Below are positions 9,704 through 18,521 of a DNA stretch of 19,535 nucleotides, one piece after another. The position numbers were made by a program, and so were the translations under genes. Position 1 is the stretch's first letter; the number at the start of each line of letters is the position of its first letter. Source of the stretch: Trachelipus rathkii (taxonomy: Eukaryota; Arthropoda; Malacostraca; Isopoda; Trachelipodidae); the NCBI GenBank assembly GCA_015478945.1, contig JABUQX010117013.1, positions 1-19,535 on the forward strand. Direction: 5' to 3'. Under the pieces are notes generated by a model. It made no database searches and was not told the origin of the DNA. It saw only the letters and a list, made by a program, of their open reading frames with translations.

Positions 9704-9955
9704 ATCATTATTACATACATTGCTACAAAACTGATAAAATTGACATTTGAAATGAAACCACTAGCGAATAAGTCCCCAATCCACAAGATCGTCCCCATAG
9801 AGGCCCCAAGTAGCCGTCTTAAGAAGCTCGCTTCTCCTCCAGAAAATAACTACAATAGTTTCTCCTCCTGTAAAGCGAAGCAAGAATTTATGCTTTTGAG
9901 CCTTGATAATAAGAATTATGAAAAGGTAATAAGGTCTTACTATATTAGGTATTAG
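9704..9955 (+). CDS. Possible exon fragment, product unknown
   Basis: A plus-strand frame is open for 83 codons after a TAA at 9701-9703, with an ATG at 9752 and a TAG ending at 9955. Residues from the ATG are of ordinary, Pro/Lys/Ser-rich composition (MKPLANKSPIHKIVPIEAPS, then RLKKLASPPENNYNSFSS), unlike the repeat-derived frames around it. At 9921-9932 the sequence AAAAG then GTAATAA resembles a splice donor, so the true exon could end at 9925. No acceptor or domain is recognised. The opposite strand is also open (9761-9967), which weakens the call. The region is an island of higher GC between two TA arrays. Confidence 0.25.
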   Translation: MIITYIATKLIKLTFEMKPLANKSPIHKIVPIEAPSSRLKKLASPPENNYNSFSSCKAKQEFMLLSLDNKNYEKVIRSYYIRY

Positions 9956-10081
9956 GAAAGTCTCCACCGTGTGTGTGTGTGTTAATTGATTTATTATTTA
10001 TCATTTTCTCCTTGTTACTATTATATTACTGTACATTATTTTTGGGAATGAATTTCTAAAAAGCACTTTCATCAAATAAGT

Positions 10082-10425
10082 ATAAAATTATATATATATA
10101 TTATATTATTATATCATATAGTATAAATATACCTATATATATATTATTATGTAACATATATATATATACCATATATATATATATATATTATATATATAAT
10201 TCATATTACTATAAATATCTATATATATATATATATATAATAATACGTATAATTATCAGTATCGGACATATTATATATACTATATTATATACAATATATA
10301 TTACTATTGCTCATATACATATTATATATATAGCCTATATACTATATATATAAAATATATTTATACCTATACAAATTTAATATACTATTGCTGATATAAT
10401 TCTATATTACAAAATAATCCTAATA
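10082..10425. repeat. Imperfect (TA)n array
   Basis: TA/ATT array with scattered interruptions and no genes. Confidence 0.9.
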
Positions 10426-10429
10426 CAAC

Positions 10430-10905
10430 TACTACTAATCCTAATACTACTATTACTAATGCTACAGTAATTATTAATGAATACCTATGAAAAACTTTCT
10501 TTGCATTATTCTATAACCATATTAATATATACACTCAATAGAAAACTATTACTTTTAAATCTTAGAACATAAGCAAAAAAAATAAATAAACACAGCTCTG
10601 GTTTTGGATATAAGAAACTAAATAATATTAATATAGGAAAATTTTTTAACCCTTCTGTGTAATAATTCCATGAATCCCCACCAAAAAAAAAATACTAATA
10701 AAAAAATTACTGATACAAAAAATATATACACAGTTCTGTAATTTGGAATAAACTAAAGCTTAACTAACAATATTTATAATACATTACCCTCTGTATATAT
10801 ATATACGATGAATTCTAAAAAAAAGAAAATACTTGATACATATTTCGGCTTACAATCTCTGGCGAAAATACATATATACAGTTTTCTGTGACTATTTCAT
10901 AGTTC
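10430..10905 (+). repeat. Dispersed repeat, copy A
   Basis: This interval is related in the same orientation to 15940-16400. Shared blocks in the same order are GCTACAGTAAT (about 10462), CTATGAAAAACTTTCTT, CACAGCTCTGGTTTT (10591), AACCCTTCTGTGTAATA (10648), CCATGAAT, AATACTAATAAA, CACAGTTCTGTAATTTGGAA (10729) and CGATGAATTC. Each copy also contains two diverged internal units starting CACAG(C/T)TCTG, 138 bases apart here. A third weak unit with ACAGTTTTCTGTGACTATTT and CAATTTGG follows near 10875. It is a repeat family or an old segmental duplication, with no protein identified. Confidence 0.7.
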
Positions 10906-10949
10906 AATTTGGAAGGAGGAATGACTTTAATAATAATAAGCAAAGTGAT

Positions 10950-10998
10950 GGGGGGGTATAGACGACGGTGGGAGGGCAGGGGAGAGAAGGGGGGGGGG
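10950..10998 (+). other. G-quadruplex candidate
   Basis: G-runs of 7, 3, 3, 4 and 10 lie at 10950-10956, 10970-10972, 10974-10976, 10979-10982 and 10989-10998. The last four are separated by loops of one, two and six bases, which meets the canonical pattern. On the minus strand it reads as proline-rich codons in a chance frame. Confidence 0.7.
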
Positions 10999-10999
10999 A

Positions 11000-11199
11000 T
11001 TGGTAAGGGAACGAGCGAACCTCGATTCCTAATTGAGTTACCTCTGCAATGACATACGATTCCCACGTATAGGAATTATATCTTATGGGAATCATTCTGG
11101 AATTGTCATTCGCTATTTCAATTTGGTTTATATAGCTGGAGAGGCTTCTAGATTCAGATATTGAATAAGTATTTGTATTTCAAAGATGTGGCAGCAATG

Positions 11200-11205
<6 letters not shown>
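11000..11205. other. Spacer, no gene seen
   Basis: Mixed sequence. Minus-strand open frames of 63-83 codons cross it but depend on the G-run cluster for their length and show no domain. Confidence 0.4.
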
Positions 11206-11237
<32 letters not shown>

Positions 11238-11400
11238 GATATCCGTATATATATAGTATATATATATATTATAATATTAATATATTATGATATATATTAT
11301 TAATATATTATTATTATATATTATATAATACAAGAGGGGGTATATAATATTATATATATTACCTATATATCCTACTTCATATATCACTATATGTTATATA
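11206..11400. repeat. (TA)n array
   Basis: TA array that stops where the foldback element begins and resumes directly after it ends. Confidence 0.92.
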
Positions 11401-12078
11401 GGCCAGCAATCCCGAAGAGTCCAGAGGTATTAACTCGAAAGACTATAACCTCTTACAGGAAGAATAAATAACATTTTTGATTTCAGGAGGTAATTTCATC
11501 GAGGAAACTTGAAAAAAAATTATTTTCTTCTAATTAATTTTATTTAATAATCTTCTAAACATTTAGTAATATCTAGACCTGAGTTATGCCAGCCTCTGAT
11601 TGACCTTGAATGCGCAGTAGTCCGATAAGCAAAATTGCCAATACCGTTTTTTGGAAAATATTATTTTTTCTTTTCATATCCCTTTTAAGGGGGTTCGAGC
11701 CGACGGGGACAGATGGGGGAAACGAAGTTCCCCCGTCGTCCCCGGTAGCCGGAGAAACCCCGAACTCTATCTATCGTTCTTCGTTTACCCCGTGGGTATC
11801 TCGTCCGTTTTAAAAAAAAAATTCAACATTTGCAGCCTTTCTCGTCCCCTCACAAGTCGGAGTAAGCGGTCATTCTTCGAATTATGTCAAAAGACTGTAA
11901 ATTTGTCAACATTTGTTTAACCAATTTTAGAATTTTTTAAAAAAGCGTGATTTTTAAAAAATTTTTTGTTTAATTTCGCGGTAAAAATGTCTCCTGAATA
12001 ATAAAATGATATTTTTATTTGTCGTGTAGCTGTATAGTTTTCTAGTTACATTCCTGAACTCTTCGGGATGCTGCACCG
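11401..12078. mobile_element. ~675-bp foldback (long inverted repeat) element
   Basis: The two ends are inverted copies. The left end begins CAGCAATCCCGAAGAGT and the complement of the right end begins CAGCATCCCGAAGAGTTCAG. Similarity continues inward for at least 110 bases: AACTCGAAAGACTATA against AACTAGAAAACTATA, then TTCAGGAGGTAATTT against TTCAGGAGACATTTT. At the middle, 11690-11765 forms a second, GC-rich inverted pair (ACGGGGAC, GGGGGAAAC against GTTCCCCC, GTCCCCG) around a 3-base GAA loop near 11724. Both halves therefore fold on one axis. TA arrays flank both ends, so a TA target is possible but unprovable. The two overlapping open frames at 11610-11920 cross the hairpin and are not credible genes. 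Confidence 0.75.
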
Positions 12079-12079
12079 T

Positions 12080-12212
12080 CCATATATTATATATATTACT
12101 ATATATTATGTATATATAACCTATATATAATATATATTATATATATTACCTTAATCTGATATAAATATTATATATATACTATAAATACATGTATATTATA
12201 ATATAATATATA

Positions 12213-12262
<50 letters not shown>

Positions 12263-12340
12263 ATCAGTATATAGTATATATATATATATATATATAAGTA
12301 TATATAATATATAAATATAATATAATATATATATGTATAT

Positions 12341-12380
<40 letters not shown>

Positions 12381-12645
12381 TAATATATCATAACATATAA
12401 TAACATAATATTATAGTATATATATATTTATATTATAATATATATTTATTATATATATATATAATTATATATTAAATTAATTAGTGTTATATATACTCGC
12501 ACATCATATAGATTATATATATATTATTATATTTTATTATATTACTAAATAAATAAATAAAACCTACTAAAGCATATATAATAATATATAATATATATAT
12601 AATTATATATAATACTATATATATATATATTAGAATATAGAATAC
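12080..12645. repeat. Long imperfect (TA)n array
   Basis: Begins immediately at the right end of the foldback element. Minus-strand Tyr/Ile frames in it are artefacts. Confidence 0.93.
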
Positions 12646-12649
12646 TATA

Positions 12650-12800
12650 TATTCAAAGGAACAGAACGAGATATTCTGATTTATATAATGTACATGAGGG
12701 ACATGAGCGTTCTTCCGTCTATTATCTAAGGTCATTGAGTTGTAGGGATAAGGATCAGATCCTACTGCGGAAAGACAAGTCACCAGCTCTTTCTAATCTA
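12650..12800. other. Short unique island, unidentified
   Basis: About 150 bases of balanced sequence between TA arrays. It contains GGATCAGATCC, an 11-base palindrome, at about 12750-12760. On the minus strand a frame of about 38 ordinary residues runs into the TA array. I tested it as a tRNA-derived head: a B-box-like word is present, but an A box at the right distance is not. Confidence 0.35.
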
Positions 12801-12943
12801 TGAATTATATTATATTTATTACATTATAATATATATTAATATATAACATATATATATACTATATACGTATATATATATCTATATTATATATTATATTATA
12901 TATAATAATATATAATATATATATATTTATTATCTATTTATAT

Positions 12944-12983
<40 letters not shown>

Positions 12984-13285
12984 TAATAATATATATATTA
13001 TATATATATATATTATAGTATATATCATTAATTATAAATATATATATATATTATATATATATGATATATATACTATATACTATCTAGTATATATATATAT
13101 TATAATATATTATATAATATAATATATATATATATATATTATATATAAGCAATACTGAAAATATATATATAATGATATTATTATATTTATTATATAGTAA
13201 AATAGTTAGTATACTATAATCATCGGTATATACTATATATGATAACTGATATAATATTAAGTATTATATATTTATATCATTTCTG
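12801..13285. repeat. Long imperfect (TA)n array
   Basis: TA sequence with a clean run of some 30 bases near 12951-12980. Confidence 0.93.
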
Positions 13286-13295
13286 TGCTAACACT

Positions 13296-13441
13296 CTCCC
13301 GTGTGGCGAAGGTTCCAGGAGTATTAATCCTCGTATTCTAAGTACTAAATATAATATATATATACTACTATATTATAACTCCTTATTATTTTTTAGTAGA
13401 ATCATTCTAGTTAACTCTCTGGATCCTTCCCCACACGGTAG
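13296..13441. mobile_element. ~146-bp hairpin (MITE-like) element
   Basis: The left arm reads CTCCCGTGTGGCGAAGGTTC and the complement of the right end reads CTACCGTGTGGGGAAGGATC. Pairing continues through CCAG(G/A)AG, TTAA, ATTCTA and TACTAAA, giving arms of roughly 50 bases with a TA-rich loop. It is too short for a gene. The 92-codon plus-strand frame spanning 13239-13517 simply reads through the hairpin. TA arrays surround it. Confidence 0.7.
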
Positions 13442-13449
13442 CTATCATA

Positions 13450-14275
13450 TTATAGTTTATTTAATATTTATCACTACCTATTATATTTCTCTTCTACCAT
13501 ATTATATCTCCCTATAATATTACTATATCCACATATATAACTGTATATATATAATATATATTATTATTTATTAATTATTCTTATATAATTATATAATATA
13601 TATCATATATTTATTATAGTATATATATTATATATATCTATATTTAATATATATATATAGTATAAAAATATAATATAGTATCATATATTATTATAAATAT
13701 ATATTATATAAGTATATTTATTTAATATAATATATATAATAGTTATATATATATATCTATATCGTAGTATATATATTAAATTATATAATAATATTATATT
13801 AAATATATTATGATAGTATATGTTATATATTATATTATAATATACTATATATTATATATATATATACTATCTATTATATATATTATCACTATATATATAT
13901 ATTATCATACTATCTCATTATATACAATATATAATACTCATTATTAGTATTGTATATATATATATATATATAATATACGTATTATATATATATAAACTCT
14001 GATATATATATCTATTCTATATATTATATATATGTAATATTACTATGGTATATATTATATAGTACTATGATAGCTATATATACTATATATCTATATATAG
14101 ATATATAATTTTATATAAGTATATATATTTATTACTTATAATAATAAGTATTATATAATGATATCTTATTTTACTATCGTATATTATATATGATTATAAG
14201 TACTATAGTAATAACAGAACATTATCATAGTATGTTTTTACTAAATCTTATATATATCTAATTATTCTATTGTGC
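13450..14275. repeat. Long imperfect (TA)n array
   Basis: More than 800 bases of TA/ATT/ACTA sequence. No feature other than the repeat is visible. Confidence 0.93.
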
Positions 14276-14283
14276 TACCCGTC

Positions 14284-14730
14284 GTAGTGGGAAGGTCAGA
14301 GATTAAATCGTATTTATCTTAAATATATATACTAAATATTAAAAAATATAATATAATATATCATATATTATTATATATATATATATATATATATATAATT
14401 ATATATAGATATATATGTATAATAAACAAAGAATATAAAGTGGGAAGGTAAAGAATTACTTGCTAACTTCCGGGATGAAACCCATCGATTTGCGAATTGA
14501 GCGACTAATAGTCTCGATGCTTATTCCTACTGAGCCTAAATTCCTAAAGCCCAAATAAAGTTTTAGTTCAAGAACACAGTTTACCAATTGCAATCGAGTT
14601 CCCAATCAAGGCATACATTCATTCAGTGTCCGACCTGTCCATATTCCTCGTTTCTTCTAATAATTGATGTAGTGGTTAAATAAATGCATAATAGCAAGTT
14701 ATTATTTAGTATCTTGAAACAAAGAACTGT
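14284..14730 (-). mobile_element. tRNA-like repeat unit (SINE-like), copy 1
   Basis: Read on the minus strand, a tRNA-like head at 14470-14541 has an A-box-like TAGGCTCAGTAGG (14526-14538) and a B-box-like GGTTTCATCCC (14472-14482) about 45 bases apart. Downstream on that strand comes TTACCTTCCCACTTT, which matches copy 2. A partial third occurrence (AGTGGGAAGGT) sits at 14286. Upstream on that strand, TGTTCTTGAACT (complement of 14566-14577) is shared with copy 2 and with 15020-15035. The B box departs from consensus, so transcription today is doubtful. Two short TA arrays lie inside the interval. Confidence 0.5.
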
Positions 14731-14880
14731 AAAGTGGGAAGCTCAAAAGAAAAACTTTCCTCCAGGGATTGAATACTCATTGTGCAATATGAGGGACATT
14801 TGCTCGATTGCTTTAACACTGAGCTATCCTTCATCCTCAAAAAAGTGAGTTCAAAGAGCTAGTTCTTAAAAATCAGTTTT
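14731..14880 (-). mobile_element. tRNA-like repeat unit (SINE-like), copy 2
   Basis: On the minus strand the head at 14762-14830 reads GGATAGCTCAGTGTTAAAGC, a good tRNA D-arm and A box (14815-14825). About 40 bases later comes ATTCAATCCCTGG (14762-14774), a near-consensus B box. The flanking AAAGTGGGAAG lies 294 bases from the same word in copy 1, so the two are tandem or successive insertions of one family. The T-arm stem is broken, so this is not a functional tRNA gene. Confidence 0.55.
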
Positions 14881-14944
14881 TTACGTTCTTTTGTTTAAGA
14901 TCTAAATAATAAATTGTCGATATGCAACTTATTTATAAACTACA

Positions 14945-15040
14945 CTATTAAAACGAGGGATAGACAGCCTGTACATTGGTATGCTCGCCTCTGTAAGGGG
15001 AACTCGATTGTCTTTAAAACTTGTTCTTGAACTCACCTTA
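14945..15040 (+). repeat. Degenerate tRNA-like fragment in opposite orientation
   Basis: GGGATAG, CATTGGTATGCTCGCC, TCTGTAAGG and ACTCGATTGTC on the plus strand follow the order of a tRNA-like D loop, anticodon loop and T loop. The segment is followed by TTGTTCTTGAACTCACC, which also occurs (in the other orientation) next to copies 1 and 2. It ends at a TA array. This call is weaker than the two preceding units. Confidence 0.35.
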
Positions 15041-15895
15041 TCATATAGTATATATTAGTATATATAATATATATTATTATATCTATATTATAAATATAAT
15101 ATATATATAATGATATATATATATAGAAATATATATATATTAGTGCAATATATTATAATATCTATATATATATATTATATATGATTATATATTATATATT
15201 ATATATAGATACATAAGCGGTGGGATAGTATTATATTATTTATACCAATCATATTATATAGTTCTAAGAGTATATAGAGTTACTATATATATAGCACATC
15301 TATACAACGTATCAATGATTATATAGCTATTCTCTAGGATGGCAATTTTGATTAATATGTGTATTTGTATGTCTGTATGTATGTATTTATATTACTTAGA
15401 TATATTAGTTATTCGTATTCTCATTATATATCAGCCTTTCTACTTATTAATATAAAAATAGCCGTTATAGTACAGCTCTCTATATTCATCAGCCTCACGC
15501 TTTCAATCAGTCAACACAACATATATGAGGATAATATATATACCTAATATATTATATATATAAATTATACTTATATATATATATATATATGATATTAGTA
15601 TACTATTATAATATATATTAATATATTATATATATATATTAGTACTTCTCTATCTATATTACTATCGTATATATATATTTATCTCTATTATATATATATA
15701 TATATTATATTATATTATACTAGATATTATAATTTATATATTAACTTTATATAATTATATATTATAATAGTATATACTATACTTATTATTTTTATAATTA
15801 TTCATTATATTTTTATTTTATATATTATTATTATACTTAATATTATTATAATAATATATATTAGTATATATTATTTATAGTGTTATATACTATTA
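15041..15895. repeat. Imperfect (TA)n array with short unique inserts
   Basis: TA/ATT sequence, with mixed inserts at about 15205-15345 and 15355-15535 that show no gene. TGTATGTCTGTATGTATGTA near 15367 is a short GTAT-type repeat. Confidence 0.88.
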
Positions 15896-15939
15896 CCAAA
15901 TTTACTACCACAAAAGTGCAAACCTAATACATTGCCGAC

Positions 15940-16400
15940 TGACCGCTAAAGCTACTAATAACTATCTAGGTTACTAATCCGCTACAGTAATATCCTTGAA
16001 AATTATGAAAAAGCTTTCTTGCACTTTCCCGCTCTTGTAAGTATTGGAATGAGTGATACATACAAAGACTAATAGCTGGATTTACTTCGCGAGTGACTAA
16101 CTCTCCTAAGTCTAGCAAAAAATAAACTATACACGCAGCTCTGGTTTTGATATACAGAAAGTAAATTAATAATTAATATAGCATGGCTTTTTTTATTAAC
16201 CCTTCTGTGTAATATAGTTCCATGAATTCGCGCCAGCCGCCACATAAAAAAATACTAATAAAGAAAGCATTACTGATATACTAAATAAATAAATATACAC
16301 AGTTCTGTAATTTGGAATAATAAACCTTATACAATATAATATATTTACCCTTCTGCTGTATACGATGCTGGATTTATTTAAAAATTTTAAAGATTCAAAG
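15940..16400 (+). repeat. Dispersed repeat, copy B
   Basis: The same family as 10430-10905, in the same orientation and block order: GCTACAGTAAT, ATGAAAAAGCTTTCTT, GCAGCTCTGGTTTT (16135), AACCCTTCTGTGTAATA (16198), CCATGAATTC, AATACTAATAAA, CACAGTTCTGTAATTTGGAA (about 16298) and ACGATGCTGGATT. The two internal units are about 166 bases apart here against 138 in copy A, so indels have accumulated. A 78-codon minus-strand frame (16196-16432) lies in it but is not conserved in copy A and is not called. Confidence 0.7.
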
Positions 16401-16479
16401 AGAACTTTCACTCGTGTATAGAAAATAAGCATTATATGATTTTAATAATTTTAATGTACATTAAAGTTATTAGATTAGC

Positions 16480-16732
16480 TTGGATCAGTTTTTGGGCATT
16501 GAGATGCCCTTAAGAGGGGTTAAACATCACTTATTTGCTAGGGATTTAGGATATTTCATGAAATTGGATCAGTATTTGGGCATTTCGATGCCCATAAGCT
16601 GGGTTAAACATAACTTACTTGTGATGGATTTAGGGTATTTCATGAGCTTGGATCAGTGTTTTGGCATTGAGATGCCAATAAGCGGGGCTAAACATAACTT
16701 ACTGTGATGGATTTAGGGTATTTCACCAGCTT
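16480..16732 (+). repeat. 84-bp tandem repeat, three copies, each with a stem-loop
   Basis: TTGGATCAG starts units at 16480, 16564 and 16648, giving an exact 84-base period. The third unit lacks one T near 16704. Every unit holds a short hairpin at the same place: GGGCAT/ATGCCC with a TGAG loop (16494-16509), TGGGCAT/ATGCCCA with a TTCG loop (16577-16594), and TTGGCAT/ATGCCAA with a TGAG loop (16661-16678). Because 84 is a multiple of three, a 75-codon frame crosses all units and ends at the single-base deletion. The residues differ freely between units, so protein coding is doubtful. Confidence 0.9.
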
Positions 16733-16734
16733 GC

Positions 16735-17230
16735 AAAAAAAAAACCACATCAAAAAACCACAATTCTATCAATCAAAGAACCAGTCATATTAAGGGAAAT
16801 CGCAAATAAATTTCATTTGACATGATATTATTCCTTAAAAACCTTATATAAAATTCTAATGATAAATTTTAAATTAGATTTTAATCTTTAACGAAACTCC
16901 TAAATTTAATATTAATAAATAACTGAAATATAGGAAGGAACTCCTTAATATAGCGTACAAAATATTGCTACGCGGTTCTATGATTTAATTTTCATCAAAG
17001 TACTTCATATGATATGTTTTACATCGCATATGATATACTTTACATTGAAACGGAATGCTATGAATTTGCTTATATCAAAGTCTGTATTGCTAAAATTTCA
17101 AATTAATATATTTAAAATAGCTACCCATAATGCATTTTAATTTATTTTCCTTTTTAATATTTTACAATACTTTTTTAATTAATAATGGGAAAAAGTATAA
17201 GTAAAATGTTTTATATTATTGTCATATTAA
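16735..17230. other. AT-rich spacer with one 21-bp duplication
   Basis: At 17006-17026 and 17027-17047, CATATGATATGTTTTACATC and CATATGATATACTTTACATT with one further base each form an adjacent 21-base duplication with three differences. The rest is AT-rich sequence in which I see no gene. Confidence 0.6.
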
Positions 17231-17410
17231 AATCTTGGAAAATGTGAGACCAGCAATATATTCAAATTAAGATACAACTCTTCTAGTTACGCTATCGCGA
17301 TCCCGGTGAAGCTAGAAAATAAAGCGCCAAGTAAATTTCCGCCCACGGGATCTGCTATGGCCAGGTTCAGTCAGCGGTGTGAATTGCTTAAGGGTTCATT
17401 TCAACTATAT
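17231..17410 (+). CDS. Possible exon fragment, product unknown
   Basis: A plus-strand frame opens after a TAA at 17228-17230 and reads about 58 codons of normal composition (..KLRYNSSSYAIAIPVKLENK then APSKFPPTGSAMARFSQRCE, LLKGSFQ). It then enters a TA array, where it becomes Tyr/Ile-rich and stops at 17533. The GC content over 17290-17390 is clearly above the flanks. The first ATG in frame (MARFSQRC..) has GCTATGG around it, a reasonable eukaryotic start context. It may be a short exon or a coding relic cut by the microsatellite. No domain is recognised. Confidence 0.25.
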
Positions 17411-17895
17411 ATATGTATTTGTTTATATAATAATAATATTACATGTATAATATATATATATAATATGTGTAAAAAAAATAACTTTTTCTCTTATATACTC
17501 ATATATATATATATATATATAATATATAAATAGCAAGAATACTCCATATAAACATATTTCTATATATATCAATATAATATATATATAATATATAATAATA
17601 ATAATAATATATATATAATAATAATATAATAACAACTAATATATATAATAATAATAATAATAATATGTAATAATAATATATATATATGTATGTAATATAA
17701 TATATATAACCAATAACATATGTTGTATAATAATATGTAATATCGAGTACTGTACAGTGTACACCCACTCAACAACAATAATATATATATAGTAACAGGT
17801 AGAATTTATTGCTCGCCTTATAACGCTTAACTTATATATATATACTGCTAATAACACCTCTTCTTTACTACTGCTTATATAACTTATTATATATA
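17411..17895. repeat. TA/AAT compound array
   Basis: TA runs, (AAT)n and (TAATAA)n, with short mixed inserts at about 17740-17880. Several Tyr/Ile-rich minus-strand frames, including one of 133 codons, arise from this repeat and are not genes. Confidence 0.88.
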
Positions 17896-17898
17896 TAT

Positions 17899-18265
17899 AA
17901 TGTTCCAGGTATGTTCTGAGAATGTGACATGAACATGAAATGTCCGAATATTGTATTACTTGATCATGTTCCTTGGACATCCGCAGGAATATTGAGAATG
18001 TTCTTGGAAGATCCGTGATATTATTATCATGTTCCAAGAATGTTATAAGAACATGAAAGATCTGTTCAATTAACTACCTGAGAATGTTCCTTGGACATCC
18101 CGCAGGAATATTATGAATGTTCATGGAAGATCCCGTGATATTCCTATGTTCCAAAAATGTTATAAGAACATAAACGATCTGTTCATTTAACTACTACCTG
18201 AGAACATTCTGTGCACATCCCCCTGAATTTTAAGAATGTTTCTAGAATATTCGCAATGTTCAGGG
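17899..18265. repeat. 118-bp minisatellite, about three units
   Basis: GTTCCTTGGACATCC recurs at 17968 and 18086, and a diverged version (ATTCTGTGCACATCC) starts near 18206, giving a period of 118-120 bases. A partial unit precedes at about 17900. Within units there are many short dyads: GAATGTTC three times, and the palindromic forms TTCTTGGAA (18001), TTCCAAGAA (18032) and TTCATGGAA (18120). The full units are roughly 85-90 percent alike by eye. Confidence 0.8.
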
Positions 18266-18414
18266 AATATTTTTGAAATATGGTTCCTGCAAGGTTATTG
18301 GAATGCGTTTCATATTTTTACTGTCTTCTCAAACACGTTCTCTGGACTGTAGCTTACTCCGAAAAAACACGTAATGGGATTATTAATAATAATTATCATT
18401 ATTTCTTTCGTGTT
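18266..18414. other. Spacer, no gene seen
   Basis: Mixed sequence after the minisatellite. A plus-strand 77-codon frame (18280-18513) crosses it and the T-rich tract but shows no coding character. Confidence 0.4.
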
Positions 18415-18440
18415 TTTATTTTATTTTTTTATTTTATTTC
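18415..18440 (-). promoter_or_regulatory. Possible polyadenylation signals
   Basis: On the minus strand this T-rich plus-strand tract reads as repeated AATAAA and AAATAAA words. They lie 80-105 bases past the stop codon of the minus-strand frame at 18522-18761, a normal 3' UTR distance. In AT-rich DNA such words are common, so this is supporting evidence only. Confidence 0.3.
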
Positions 18441-18521
18441 GGAGGTTATTCAGAGCAGCAAGCTTGCATTCCACACATTGAGGACCATATGTTCCCTGAG
18501 CGTGCAGTATTAAGTCGGGGG

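Noticed and set aside
12179..12406. Tyr/Ile-rich open frames in TA arrays (also in 2071-2262, 9094-9315 and 19048-19284)
   Set aside because: Any TA array gives alternating Tyr and Ile codons without stops. There is no other coding sign.
13239..13517. 92-codon plus-strand frame
   Set aside because: It reads through the hairpin element and TA flanks and has no domain. It is explained by the inverted repeat.
14762..14830. Functional tRNA gene
   Set aside because: A and B boxes are recognisable, but the T-arm stem and acceptor do not pair properly and related broken copies lie beside it. A SINE-like origin fits better.
16480..16707. 75-codon frame across the 84-bp tandem repeat
   Set aside because: The period is a multiple of three, so the frame survives by arithmetic. 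Residues vary freely between units while the DNA hairpin is kept, and a single-base deletion ends the frame.
9761..17410. Similarity between the islands at 9761-9860 and 17290-17400 in opposite orientation
   Set aside because: Only short words such as GCTTAAG/CTTAAG and TTGAAATGAA match, and no extended alignment could be built by eye.
17636..18037. Minus-strand 133-codon open frame
   Set aside because: Its first part lies in the 118-bp minisatellite and the rest in AAT/TA arrays, giving Tyr/Ile runs. Its length comes from repeat phase and not from coding.
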